Shown one piece after another: positions 9,014 to 17,821 of a stretch of DNA of 64,000 nt. Source of the stretch: Bacteroidales bacterium. GTDB taxonomy: Bacteria; Bacteroidota; Bacteroidia; Bacteroidales; UBA932. Both the position numbers and the translations under genes were made by a program. Below the pieces are notes generated by a model. It searched no databases. It was not told where the DNA came from and saw only the letters and a program-made list of their open reading frames with translations. The stretch's first letter is position 1, and each line of letters opens with the position of its first letter. The stretch lies in assembly GCA_017477245.1 (NCBI GenBank), contig JAFUWY010000020.1:62001-126000 (forward strand), in the 5' to 3' direction.

Positions 9014-9742
9014 ATGGCTTACCTATTAGTTGAAGCTGGAAATACCGCGCTGAAAGCCGCATGGGCCGAGGGGACGACCCTCGGCAAGACGTTCCGTTAC
9101 CAGGGCGAGAAGATGATGGACTATCTGCTCTCGCTGCTGGACCGGGAGCGGCCCGAAGTGCTCACGGTGGCTTCCGCCTACGGGGTTTCCCCGGAGGAGG
9201 AGGCGCTGCTGCGCGCCCGTTGCGGGCACCTGCTCATCCTGGACAGGGCCCACACCGGCCTGCTGCTGCGGCAGGACCTGCCGGAATACCTGTCCTTCGA
9301 CCGCGCCGCCGCCCTGGTGGCCGCGGGTTTCCTGTTCAAGGACAAGCCGGTGACGGTCTTCGACTTCGGCACCACGCTTACCGTGGATTTCCTGAGCCGG
9401 GAAGGGCGGTACCTGGGCGGAAATATCTCCCCGGGCTGCCGCACGCGCTTCAAGTCGCTGGAACGCTATTCCAAGTCGCTTCCGCTCGTGGATACGCCGG
9501 AGCGGATCACCCCGGAAGGCCATTCGATCCAGTCATCGATCGAGTCCGGCGTGATTTCGGGCATAATGTTTGAAATTGAAGGGTACACCAGGCTCCGACC
9601 GGAAAACATCGTGATTTTTACGGGTGGAGACGCAATTTATTTTGCCAAAAAGATGAAAAACTCCATATTTGTAGTTTGCAATCTGGTCTTGATGGGCCTG
9701 GCATTGATAACGGACGACTATGTCAAGAAGAATCTTAAATAA
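9014..9742 (+). CDS. coaX: Type III pantothenate kinase
   Basis: A 242-residue enzyme that phosphorylates pantothenate, the first step of coenzyme A synthesis; type III enzymes belong to the acetate kinase/hsc70 fold. Visible blocks are LLVEAGNTALK at about 4-14, FDFGTTLTVDF near 115, GGNISPG and FTGGDA near the end. The first phosphate-binding motif is usually D-x-G-N-T; here the aspartate position holds glutamate. The 3' end overlaps the next gene by 23 bases, which suggests coupled translation. Confidence 0.92.
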   Translation: MAYLLVEAGNTALKAAWAEGTTLGKTFRYQGEKMMDYLLSLLDRERPEVLTVASAYGVSPEEEALLRARCGHLLILDRAHTGLLLRQDLPEYLSFDRAAALVAAGFLFKDKPVTVFDFGTTLTVDFLSREGRYLGGNISPGCRTRFKSLERYSKSLPLVDTPERITPEGHSIQSSIESGVISGIMFEIEGYTRLRPENIVIFTGGDAIYFAKKMKNSIFVVCNLVLMGLALITDDYVKKNLK

Positions 9743-11039
9743 GATGCTGGCGGCGGCCGTGCTCGCCGTGTGCGCTGCTTTCAGCGCGCGCGGACAGGCT
9801 GCGGGCACCTTTACGCCTTATTCCATCTACGGTGTCGGCGACCTGAGCCAGCCGGGCACCGCGTACAACAAGACCATGGGCGGCGTCGGCGTGGCGCTGC
9901 GCAACAACGGATACATCAACGTCCTGAACCCCGCCTCCGTCACGGCACGGGACAGCATCACGTTCATGTCGGACTTCTCCCTGTACGGAGACAACAAGAT
10001 CTTCCATCAGGAGGGGATCAGGTCCGCGAGCAACACGTTCAACATCAACGACCTGGTGATGTCCTTCCCGCTCTGGCGCCACACGGCGATGATGGTGGGC
10101 ATCATGCCTTACTCCGACACCGGCTTCGGCTACAGCTTCAACTACACCGACCCCGACCTGATAGGCCACACCGGCAACATCACCTATTCGGCGGACGGCA
10201 CCGGCAGCCTCTACCGCGGCTTCGCCGCCTTCGGCTTCTCGCTGGGCCGCCACCTCTCGCTGGGCGCCCAGTGGAACTATTACTTCGGCAACATCGAGAA
10301 GACCTATTATACGACCTTCAACGATGCGTCGTACAACAGCATCCGCAACGGCACCTCGGCCAAGCTGACGGGCCATTCCCTCCGTGTCGGCATGCAGTAC
10401 GAGCAGCCGCTCGGACCCAAGCTCACGCTTGGGCTCGGCGCGACCTACAATACCCCGACCAAGCTCGGGGGCACGATGGAGAGTTCCCGCTTCTCGGCCG
10501 GCAGCGCCGCTTCCGACACGCTCTACTACAAGATGGACAACCTCGGCAAGGACGCCGTCGTCAAGCTTGCGGGCGAGATGGCCTTCGGCATCACCCTCAA
10601 GAATCCGGGACGCTGGATGGCCGAATTCGACTACAGCCGCGCCGACTGGACCAAGTGCGGCCTGGACGGTGCGCGGGGCTTCACGGCCAGCAAGGCTTTT
10701 GCCGCCACCGTGGCCGACGCCTACCGCTTCGGTTTCGAATTCATTCCTAACCGGAATGATATCAAATATATGCGTACGGTGGCCTACAGGGTCGGTGCGT
10801 ACCACAAAAACGACTACTTTTTGCTCGATGGCAAGAAAGTTGCAGCTACCGGCATAACACTGGGAGTCACCCTGCCGATCTACATCATGTACCTGGGAGG
10901 CTACAATGGAGTCACACTGGGCGTGGACTTCGGACAAAGGGGCTCCGTCTCCGGATCGATGATCCGCGAGCGCTACATCAACTTCTCGATAGGAGTTAAC
11001 CTCTACGACCACTGGTTCCAGAAGTTCCAGTATCAGTAA
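9720..11039 (+). CDS. Outer-membrane beta-barrel protein of the coaX-lptC run
   Basis: A 439-residue protein with an N-terminal signal peptide (MSRRILNKMLAAAVLAVCAAFSARGQA) cut after AxGQ-like residues. It then begins FTPYSIYGVGDL and MGGVGVALRNNGYINVLNPAS, typical of FadL/OmpP1-like barrels of Bacteroidota. Alternating hydrophobic and aromatic strands continue to the end. The same gene order (coaX, barrel, TPR, lptC, SurA-type isomerase) is known in other Bacteroidales, hinting at a role in envelope assembly. The substrate is unknown. The start overlaps coaX. Confidence 0.8.
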   Translation: MSRRILNKMLAAAVLAVCAAFSARGQAAGTFTPYSIYGVGDLSQPGTAYNKTMGGVGVALRNNGYINVLNPASVTARDSITFMSDFSLYGDNKIFHQEGIRSASNTFNINDLVMSFPLWRHTAMMVGIMPYSDTGFGYSFNYTDPDLIGHTGNITYSADGTGSLYRGFAAFGFSLGRHLSLGAQWNYYFGNIEKTYYTTFNDASYNSIRNGTSAKLTGHSLRVGMQYEQPLGPKLTLGLGATYNTPTKLGGTMESSRFSAGSAASDTLYYKMDNLGKDAVVKLAGEMAFGITLKNPGRWMAEFDYSRADWTKCGLDGARGFTASKAFAATVADAYRFGFEFIPNRNDIKYMRTVAYRVGAYHKNDYFLLDGKKVAATGITLGVTLPIYIMYLGGYNGVTLGVDFGQRGSVSGSMIRERYINFSIGVNLYDHWFQKFQYQ

Positions 11040-11070
11040 AAATAAAGAAACAAAATAACATTAAAGCGAT

Positions 11071-12393
11071 ATGAAAAAATTTACCCTTGTCATTCTGACC
11101 TTCGCCATGATGCTGGGCGGGACCAAACTTTCCGCGCAGGGCAAGTACGGCGCCGACAGCGCCCAGTGCGTCACGAATCTCTCCTTCTACTCGGAGTATT
11201 TCAAAGCCAAGAATTACAATGAGGCACTTCCCAGCTGGCGCAAGGCCTACCACCTCTGCCCGCCTACCGCGAGCCAGAACCTGTTGATCAACGGTACGAC
11301 CCTGCTCCGCCAGCTGATCAACAAGAATGCGAACAACGCTACCTATCGCGAAGCCCTGGTGGACTCCCTGCTGACCATCCATGACATCCGCGCCCAATAC
11401 TATCCGGCCAACGCCGTCACGGCGCTGAACAACAAGGGCCAGGACCTCTTCAACTACGTGAAGAACAATCCCAAAAAGCTCTATGACGGCTTTGAGGGCA
11501 TCATCACCGCCAACCAGGAGAAGGTCCGTCCGACCATCCTGCTCTTCGACCTGCAGGCTGCCATCGACCTCTACCAGAACGGAGGCATCGATGCCGAGAC
11601 CGTGATCAACGCCTACCAGCGCAACAGCGACATCCTCGAGAAGATCAATCCGGCCAACGACGCCGACAAGGAGCAGGTGGCCAGCGTCAAGAACGACATG
11701 GGCAGCCTCTTCGCTTCCAGCAAGGTCGCGAGCTGCGAGAGCCTCATCGAACTCTACACCCCGCGCCTGGCCGCCGATCCGGACAACCTCCAGCTCGCCC
11801 AGAGCATCGTGAAGACGATGAGCATGACCGAGGGTTGCGACGACAACGACCTCTTCCTGAACGCCGTCACCACGATGAACAAGCTGGATCCTTCCGCCAA
11901 CTCCGCCTACTATCTGTACCGTCTCCACGGTGCCCGCGGCAACGTCAAGGAAGCTATCGTCTACATGGAGAACGCCCTCGCCAGCAGCGATGTCGAGGAT
12001 TCCCGCAAGGCCGACTGGACCTACGAACTCGCCACGTTCTGCTTCAAGAACGGTGAGAGCGCCCGCGCCTTCGAGTACGCCTCCAAGGTGGCCGCCGAGA
12101 ACGAGAACCTGGCCGGCAAGGCCTACTTCCTCATCGGCAACATCTGGGGCAGCACCCGCTGCGGTGGCGACGAGATCACCCGCCGCGCCCCGTACTGGGT
12201 CGCTTGCGACTACATGAACAAGGCCAAGGCCGCCGATCCGACCCTGACGGACGAGGCCAACCGCTACATCAGCCAGTACAGCGTGTACTTCCCGGAGACC
12301 GCCGAGGCCTTCATGTATGACATCACCCGCGGCCAGTCCTACACGGTCGTCTGCGGCGGCATGCGCGCCACGACCACGGTCCGCACCCGTTAA
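11071..12393 (+). CDS. Exported TPR-repeat protein
   Basis: A 440-residue protein with a signal peptide (MKKFTLVILTFAMMLGGTKLSAQG). Helical TPR-like segments follow, such as YSEYFKAKNYNEALPSWRKAYHLCP near 34-58, AYYLYRLHGARGNVKEAIVYMENAL and AFEYASKVAAENENLAGKAYFLIG. It sits between the barrel gene and lptC, so a periplasmic scaffold role in outer-membrane or lipopolysaccharide assembly is plausible. No enzyme motif is seen. Confidence 0.82.
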   Translation: MKKFTLVILTFAMMLGGTKLSAQGKYGADSAQCVTNLSFYSEYFKAKNYNEALPSWRKAYHLCPPTASQNLLINGTTLLRQLINKNANNATYREALVDSLLTIHDIRAQYYPANAVTALNNKGQDLFNYVKNNPKKLYDGFEGIITANQEKVRPTILLFDLQAAIDLYQNGGIDAETVINAYQRNSDILEKINPANDADKEQVASVKNDMGSLFASSKVASCESLIELYTPRLAADPDNLQLAQSIVKTMSMTEGCDDNDLFLNAVTTMNKLDPSANSAYYLYRLHGARGNVKEAIVYMENALASSDVEDSRKADWTYELATFCFKNGESARAFEYASKVAAENENLAGKAYFLIGNIWGSTRCGGDEITRRAPYWVACDYMNKAKAADPTLTDEANRYISQYSVYFPETAEAFMYDITRGQSYTVVCGGMRATTTVRTR

Positions 12394-12394
12394 T

Positions 12395-13027
12395 TTGAAC
12401 ATTCGCAGGAATATTTCCGGCATGCTGGCAACCACGGCCGTGGTTGCCAGCATTGTCGTTTCCTGCAAGAGCCAGATAGGGGAGGCCGACCGGCTGGACC
12501 TGAGCAAGACGCCGACCCAGCGCACCTATGACATGTTCGCCGTCCAGACGCGCAACGGGCTGGTCGCGATGCGGCTCGAGTCCGACCTGATGGAGCACTA
12601 TGACACGGACACGGCCTCGTTCGACTCCTTCCCGCACGGCATCTCCGTGTACGGGTACAACGAGGAGGGCCTGCTGGAGTCGGTCATCGTGGCCGACGAC
12701 GCCCGGCACATCGTGCCCAAGGCCCGGGACAAGGACGAGATATGGGAAGCATTCGGCAACGTCATCCTGCACAACGTGATCGAGCAGGAGACGATGGAGA
12801 CCGACACGGTCTACTGGGACCAGGTGAAGCGGGAAGTCTATACGGACTGCTATGTCAAGCTGTATTCCCGGCAGGGCTTCCTGCAGGGCTTCGGGATGCG
12901 CTCCGACGACCATGTGCGCAACTCCATCCTCTACCGTCCTTTCGACGGCTATGGGGTGGTGGTACAGGATAGTACGGCGGTAATCATTGATTCTGTGAAT
13001 TTTATTGGGCCGTTTCCAAAAAAATGA
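12395..13027 (+). CDS. lptC: LPS export lipoprotein LptC
   Basis: About 210 residues. The core matches LptC, the periplasmic bridge that passes lipopolysaccharide from LptBFG to LptA: QRTYDMFAVQTRNGLVAMRLES, YDTDTASFDSFPHGISVYGYNEEG, then the beta-jellyroll. TTG 12395, directly after the TPR gene's stop, gives a proper lipoprotein signal (NIRRN, hydrophobic stretch, lipobox VVSC). ATG 12422 would lose the positively charged n-region, so TTG is preferred but not proven. Bacteroidota LptC are often lipoproteins, unlike the E. coli form. Confidence 0.85.
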   Translation: MNIRRNISGMLATTAVVASIVVSCKSQIGEADRLDLSKTPTQRTYDMFAVQTRNGLVAMRLESDLMEHYDTDTASFDSFPHGISVYGYNEEGLLESVIVADDARHIVPKARDKDEIWEAFGNVILHNVIEQETMETDTVYWDQVKREVYTDCYVKLYSRQGFLQGFGMRSDDHVRNSILYRPFDGYGVVVQDSTAVIIDSVNFIGPFPKK

Positions 13028-13072
13028 CTAAATTCGCAGCCCCTTATCGGAAAATTTAAAAAATAAATAATC

Positions 13073-15148
13073 ATGGCGGTACTTGAAAAAATACGCGTTA
13101 AGTTTGGCCTCGTGATCTCGATCATCATCGCGCTGGCCCTTCTGTCTTTCATTATCGACCCGGGCACGCTCGAGTCTGCACTCAACACGATGTCTTCCAA
13201 ATACGACGTCGGACAGATTGCAGGCAAGAACATTTCCTACACGGATTTTCAGTCGGACATCGACCGCTACACGGCCATCAACGAACTGATGTCCGGCACC
13301 GTCCGCGACGAGCAGACCCAGCAGCAGATCCGCAACGCCGCCTGGCAGGAACTCCTTGACAAGTACATGTTTGTCAAGAACGCCAGGGAAGCGGGCATCA
13401 CCGTCGGCCAGGATGAGATGGTCGCCCTGATGGGCGGCGAATACGTCTCCCCGGCCATCGCCCAGAACCCCCTTTTCATGGACGAGACGGGCAACTTCTC
13501 CGCCGACCGGCTCAAGGCCTTCATCTCGGAGGTCGACAGCGACGAGAGCGGCCGCCTGCGCACCTACTGGAACTATGTCCAGAACACCGTCCACAACCAG
13601 CAGTTCTACGCCAAGTACGGTTCGCTGTTCAACGCCAGCGGCATGGACAATGCCTTGCAGCTCGCCCAGGCGATCCAGGAAGGCAACACCACGGCCGACG
13701 TGGACTATGTCCTCGCGCTCTACCCGGTGGTCCCCGACAGCACCATCACCGTGAGCTCCACCGAGATCCGCGACTACTACAAGAAGCACAAGGAGTTCTT
13801 CAAGCAGCGCGCCAACCGCGAGATCGAGTACGTCGTGTACGAAGTGGTCCCGTCCGCTGCTGACGTCGCCGCCGCGAGCGAGGAGATGACGAACCTCTAC
13901 GAGGAGTTCGCCACCACCGACAACATGCGCTCCTTCCTGTCCAAGAATTCCGACCAGGCGCTCAGTACCTACTGGTACAAGGACGGCGAACTCAGCACCG
14001 TCAACCGCGAGATCAACGACCAGATCTTCGGCGGCGCCAAGATCACCCCGGTCGTGACCGCCGGCAACTCCTTCTACGCCGCCCGCGAGATGGACAGCCG
14101 CATGATCCCGGATTCCGCCTTCGTCAAGCACATCCTTCTCCAGGACGAGAAGGCTGCCCACACAGCTGACAGCCTTGTCAACGTCATCAAGAAGGGTGGC
14201 AACTTCTCCAACCTCGTCGCCGCTTACTCCGTCGACCAGGCTTCCGCCGCCGACGGCGAGCTCGGCAGCATCGGCTGGATGACCCAGACCTACATGATCC
14301 CGGGCTTCGAGGGTGTCTTCGAGGCCAAGGTGGGCGAGCCGTTCGTGCTCACCACCCAGTACGGCACCCATGTCGTGCTCGTGAGCCAGAAGACCAAGCC
14401 GGTGGCCAAGAAGCAGGTCGCCATCCTCGCGAAGACCGCCCTGGCCAGCAAGGAGACCTTCAACAACTACTATTCCCAGGCCAACACCTTCGCTACCCTC
14501 GCCGGCGGCACCTACGAAGGCTACAAGAAGGCCCTGGATTCCACCAAGGTCTATTCCCACCCGGCCACCATCACCGAGGCGACCGCCAACTACGGCGCCA
14601 TCGACAACGCCAAGGAAGTGACCCGCTGGGCTTTCGACGCCAAGGTCGGCAAGGCCTCCAACATCATCACCGTCGACAACAACTACTTCTTCGTGGTGGC
14701 CCTCAAGGAGGCCAACAAGGAGGGTTACGCCTCGGTCGAGAAGGTGGCTTCCCAGATCCAGGACCGTCTGTACTCCCAGAAGATGCAGGAGACGAAGACC
14801 AAGGAGCTGGCCGACAAGATCGCCGGCTGCAAGACCATCGAAGAGGTGGCCGAGCGCCTCGGCGTGCAGGTTGAGCACCGCGACGCCATGTCGCTGGGCT
14901 CCTCCAGCGTCGAGCCGGCGCTCATCGGTGCCGTCGCTTCCGCCAAGGAAGGCGAGCTCTACGGCCCCGTGGCCGGCATGATGGGCTCCTACATCGTCAG
15001 CGTGAGCAACCGCGAGACCGGTTCCTTCTACACCGAGGACGACGCCAAGAACCTCTCCGCTCAGAAGGCCCAGTACCTCTCGCAGCTGATCCTCGCCGTG
15101 ATGCAGGATTACGACAATGTCAAGGACAACAGAGACCGTTTCTTCTAG
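13073..15148 (+). CDS. Membrane-anchored peptidyl-prolyl isomerase (SurA/PpiD type)
   Basis: A 691-residue periplasmic folding factor. One N-terminal membrane helix (about 11-28, VKFGLVISIIIALALLSFII) is followed by a SurA N-like helical domain. A parvulin domain lies at about 345-440 (FVKHILLQDEKAAHTADSL, GELGSIGWMTQ, PGFEGVFEAKVGEP, YGTHVVLVSQ). A second partial parvulin-like region may lie near 570-680. Overall layout resembles PpiD. It closes the coaX run, 45 bases after lptC, and is followed by a terminator. Confidence 0.9.
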   Translation: MAVLEKIRVKFGLVISIIIALALLSFIIDPGTLESALNTMSSKYDVGQIAGKNISYTDFQSDIDRYTAINELMSGTVRDEQTQQQIRNAAWQELLDKYMFVKNAREAGITVGQDEMVALMGGEYVSPAIAQNPLFMDETGNFSADRLKAFISEVDSDESGRLRTYWNYVQNTVHNQQFYAKYGSLFNASGMDNALQLAQAIQEGNTTADVDYVLALYPVVPDSTITVSSTEIRDYYKKHKEFFKQRANREIEYVVYEVVPSAADVAAASEEMTNLYEEFATTDNMRSFLSKNSDQALSTYWYKDGELSTVNREINDQIFGGAKITPVVTAGNSFYAAREMDSRMIPDSAFVKHILLQDEKAAHTADSLVNVIKKGGNFSNLVAAYSVDQASAADGELGSIGWMTQTYMIPGFEGVFEAKVGEPFVLTTQYGTHVVLVSQKTKPVAKKQVAILAKTALASKETFNNYYSQANTFATLAGGTYEGYKKALDSTKVYSHPATITEATANYGAIDNAKEVTRWAFDAKVGKASNIITVDNNYFFVVALKEANKEGYASVEKVASQIQDRLYSQKMQETKTKELADKIAGCKTIEEVAERLGVQVEHRDAMSLGSSSVEPALIGAVASAKEGELYGPVAGMMGSYIVSVSNRETGSFYTEDDAKNLSAQKAQYLSQLILAVMQDYDNVKDNRDRFF

Positions 15149-15179
15149 TCTCTCCGCTCTGAATAGAGTACTAGAAAAA

Positions 15180-15204
15180 GGCCCGCAAGTCGCGGGTCTT
15201 TTTT
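15180..15204. terminator. Bidirectional terminator between convergent genes
   Basis: GGCCCGC (15180-15186) pairs with GCGGGTC (15192-15198) with one G-U, then six T. The left side is A-rich (AGAAAAAG), so it can also serve the minus-strand lipoprotein gene whose stop codon is at 15203-15205. Confidence 0.8.
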
Positions 15205-16459
15205 ATTTACTGTCAGTGAGGCGGCGGATGCGGGGGTCGGCGAGGTGTTCGGTGGCGTCGCAGAAAAGGAGGCGGGAGTCGGACAGGTCCAAAGCGGAGA
15301 GCCAGGCGAAGTCCGCGTCCGTCAGGACCACCGGACGGTAGCCGGCATCGGTGCCGTGCTCCAGGGCGTACTGCAGGCGCAGGATATCTTCGGCAGTGCA
15401 CATCGCCCGCAGGACATCCCCCTTGAGCAGGACCTCCGAGAGGTCGCGCTGCAGGGGAGTCAGCGCGGTGTCGGCGTCGAGCCGGGCGCGCAGCGCAGCG
15501 TAGCGCCGCTCCACGCGCGCTGAGAACTCCGCCCCCGTGCGCACGCCCCGGAAGAGGTCCGGGGCAGAGAGGTCCAGCCGATACGCCGGAAATTGCCCGT
15601 ATTGGGCATTTACGGCCGCGTAGGCGCCTTCATAGCGGATGTGCGGGACCTCGGCTTCCTGCAGGTCCAGACGCTGGATCGTGAGGAAACGGCTGTTGGG
15701 GACCCAATAGATATCGGCCGTCTCGCCCGGCTTCGTCCAGCACGAAACCTGGCTCGTGCCGATGCCCAGCGAGATCCGCGCTGCCGACGTGTGTGTCTGC
15801 TTGAACCGGACTTCGGCCACGCCGTCGCGGTCGAAAAAGACCGGCAGCTGCCGGACCACGCCCGGCCGGCGGCCCTCCACCAGGACGTCTCCGGAGATAG
15901 TCTCCGTCCAGGGTCCTTCCACCGGGAGGTGGATGCGGATCGTCGTGGTGCCGGGCTCCCGCGAAGCAGCGGGCAGGCGGTCCTCCGCCGGATTCCCGTC
16001 CGCGCCCGCGGCGATCTGTACCGGGCGCCCTGTCAGGTCGATGCCGAGCATCTGGAACGCACCCGTGGATTCTCCCTCCAGGAAGTCGCATCGCACGGCC
16101 TGCGCCGGCAGCGGGTCGAAGAACAGGCGGAACGCCACCCATCCTTCGCCCGGCGTCTCCGCCTCCCGGATGTATTTGTGGGTCCCCGGCACGATCCCTT
16201 CGGCGCCGTGCAGTGCGCAGCGCCGCCCGTCGGCATACAGGAACGACAGCGAGTCGATGGTGATCCACCAGCCCGGCCGGTAGTAGCCCCGCAGCGACAG
16301 GACCGTCGCCGTGTCGGTCCGCTCCACGCGGAGCAGCTCCAGGGACAGGGAATTGCGGTAGGCGTAGTAAGGGTAGTCCACCGCGGCGGGCAGCTGCGGC
16401 CGGCAGGCGCCCAGCAGCCCCGCCAGGGTCATCAGGAGAAGGATCCGCCCGCGCGCCAT
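15203..16459 (-). CDS. Uncharacterised lipoprotein next to an M56 peptidase
   Basis: A 418-residue protein not recognised as a known family. It has a lipoprotein signal with lipobox LLGAC (C19). The N-terminal half looks beta-rich (YYRPGWWITIDSLSFLYADG, IRIHLPVEGPWTETISGDV) and the C-terminal 110 residues look helical. No catalytic motif stands out. The N-terminal half recalls the domains preceding thioredoxin modules in Bacteroidota lipoproteins, but no CxxC is present. It starts 3 bases after the M56 gene and is surely co-transcribed with it, suggesting a joint envelope-stress or proteolysis role. Confidence 0.75.
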   Translation of the reverse strand: MARGRILLLMTLAGLLGACRPQLPAAVDYPYYAYRNSLSLELLRVERTDTATVLSLRGYYRPGWWITIDSLSFLYADGRRCALHGAEGIVPGTHKYIREAETPGEGWVAFRLFFDPLPAQAVRCDFLEGESTGAFQMLGIDLTGRPVQIAAGADGNPAEDRLPAASREPGTTTIRIHLPVEGPWTETISGDVLVEGRRPGVVRQLPVFFDRDGVAEVRFKQTHTSAARISLGIGTSQVSCWTKPGETADIYWVPNSRFLTIQRLDLQEAEVPHIRYEGAYAAVNAQYGQFPAYRLDLSAPDLFRGVRTGAEFSARVERRYAALRARLDADTALTPLQRDLSEVLLKGDVLRAMCTAEDILRLQYALEHGTDAGYRPVVLTDADFAWLSALDLSDSRLLFCDATEHLADPRIRRLTDSK

Positions 16460-16462
16460 GGC

Positions 16463-17719
16463 CTATTTCCAACCGAAATCCAGGGGAAGGATGAACTCGA
16501 CCGGCACGGCGCGGCCTTCCTGCACGCCGGCGCGCCAGAACGGCGAACGGGTCAGCAGGGTCATCACGGCCGCTTCCTGCGCGGGCGTGAGCCGGTCGGT
16601 GAGGATCTGCGCGGAATCCAGGCAGCCGGATGCGGTGAGGACGATCCGCACGGGCACCAGCCCGCGGACATCGTCCAGGTCGTGCAGGGAGAAGGAGGAG
16701 AGGACATAGTCCTTCGCGATCCGCTCCAGGGTCTGTCCGTAGTATTCGACGATGCGCGTGCCGGGCTTGATGTCCGTCTGTGCGTACGGCACGGCCCGGG
16801 CTTCGGCCGGCGCCGCGATCCGGGCGTCCGCCGGGGCCGCTGCGTACAGGAAATCCGTCTGCGTGCGCGCCGTCGCGAGCAGCGAGAGCGCCGCCAGCGA
16901 CAGGACATACAGCGCGCGCAGGGCGCGCAGCGCCGGCGAGCGGCGACGCCGCATCATGGCGATGCGCGAGCCCAGCGGTTCGCCACCATACGGCGAGCCG
17001 ACTGCGAATCCGCGTGCGGCCGCCGCGCGGCCGATGAGCGAAAGCTGATAGGCCTGCCGGTCCACGCCGGACGCTAGCACGGCCGTATCGGCCTCGTATT
17101 CATGCAGGGTCCTGAGGTCCCGGCGCAGCGCCCAGGCGGCGGGATTGAACCACTGGAAGGCGGTGATCACGGTCAGGAGGAGGTCCTCCTCTGCGTGGCC
17201 GGCGCGCACGTGCGCCTGCTCGTGCGCGAGGATCTCCGGGCATCCGCGCTCCCAGTCGGCGCGCGGGATGACGATGCGGTGCATCCAGCTGAACGGCGCC
17301 CCGGCGTGGTCGGAGACCACGATCCGGCGCCCGTCTGCGCTGCCGACGCGTTCGCCGGCCAGCACGATGCGCAAGGCGCTGGCGGCGCCGACCAGCCAGC
17401 GCAGCAGCACGGCAGCGACGCCGGCCAGGTAGATTCCGACCAGTACGGCGGGCCACCAGGGCGCCGCCGCAGACACCTGCTCCAGCGTCTGCCGGGCGCC
17501 CCCTTCCAGGGCCTGGAAAGCCGCTTCGCGCGGCTCCACGGCCACCGTCCGGTGCAGGGTGACCACACACGCCGGCAGCACGCAGCAGAGCACGGCGCCG
17601 CCCGCGAGCACGCACCGGCCCAGCCGGTGGAACGTCTCGCGGGCGAGCAGCACCCGCCAGCCTGCATACAGAAGCGCCAGCAGGACAGCCGCTTTCAGTG
17701 TGTAGATCAGCAGACCCAT
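16463..17719 (-). CDS. M56 family (BlaR1-like) membrane peptidase with TonB-like C-terminus
   Basis: About 418 residues. N-terminal membrane helices (MGLLIYTLKAAVLLALLYAG and more) precede the zinc motif HEQAH at about 166-170 and EYEAD at 207-211, both typical of M56 peptidases. A further helix (ALYVLSLAALSLLATA) leads to a C-terminal periplasmic part with a TonB C-like fold (VPVRIVLTASGCLDSAQI, AVPVEFILPLDF). An upstream in-frame start at 17749 exists, but a -7 promoter element at 17725-17732 would lie inside it, so ATG 17719 is chosen. No BlaI gene adjoins; the only BlaI-like gene is about 8 kb away. Confidence 0.88.
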   Translation of the reverse strand: MGLLIYTLKAAVLLALLYAGWRVLLARETFHRLGRCVLAGGAVLCCVLPACVVTLHRTVAVEPREAAFQALEGGARQTLEQVSAAAPWWPAVLVGIYLAGVAAVLLRWLVGAASALRIVLAGERVGSADGRRIVVSDHAGAPFSWMHRIVIPRADWERGCPEILAHEQAHVRAGHAEEDLLLTVITAFQWFNPAAWALRRDLRTLHEYEADTAVLASGVDRQAYQLSLIGRAAAARGFAVGSPYGGEPLGSRIAMMRRRRSPALRALRALYVLSLAALSLLATARTQTDFLYAAAPADARIAAPAEARAVPYAQTDIKPGTRIVEYYGQTLERIAKDYVLSSFSLHDLDDVRGLVPVRIVLTASGCLDSAQILTDRLTPAQEAAVMTLLTRSPFWRAGVQEGRAVPVEFILPLDFGWK

Positions 17720-17724
17720 TTGCA

Positions 17725-17732
17725 CAAATATA
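17725..17732 (-). promoter_or_regulatory. Probable -7 element for the M56 gene (near-leaderless)
   Basis: TATATTTG on the minus strand ends 6 bases before ATG 17719, which would make a transcript with almost no leader. It supports the shorter start of the M56 protein. Confidence 0.5.
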
Positions 17733-17761
17733 ATCAACTTTTCACGCACTGCGGGCGGATT

Positions 17762-17793
17762 TTTGCATTTTAGGGTGACTTTTCGTAGCTTTG
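17762..17793 (+). promoter_or_regulatory. Promoter of the beta-galactosidase gene
   Basis: TTTG at 17762-17765, 20 bases, then TAGCTTTG at 17786-17793: an exact match to the Bacteroidales -33/-7 pattern. The expected start site near 17800 leaves a leader of about 20 bases before ATG 17822. Confidence 0.8.
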
Positions 17794-17821
17794 GATAGAG
17801 AATTACCTGTTATTATCCGAT

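Noticed and set aside
5823-9062. Open frame of over 1000 codons opposite mfd
   Set aside because: Mfd is unmistakable on the plus strand; the reverse frame is open only because of G+C-rich third positions.
12317-12394. LptC starting inside the TPR gene at 12317
   Set aside because: The extra residues are the out-of-frame end of the TPR gene and would hide the lipoprotein signal.
17720-17749. Longer N-terminus for the M56 peptidase
   Set aside because: A -7 element lies inside this extension and family members begin at the MGLLIYTLK-like residues.
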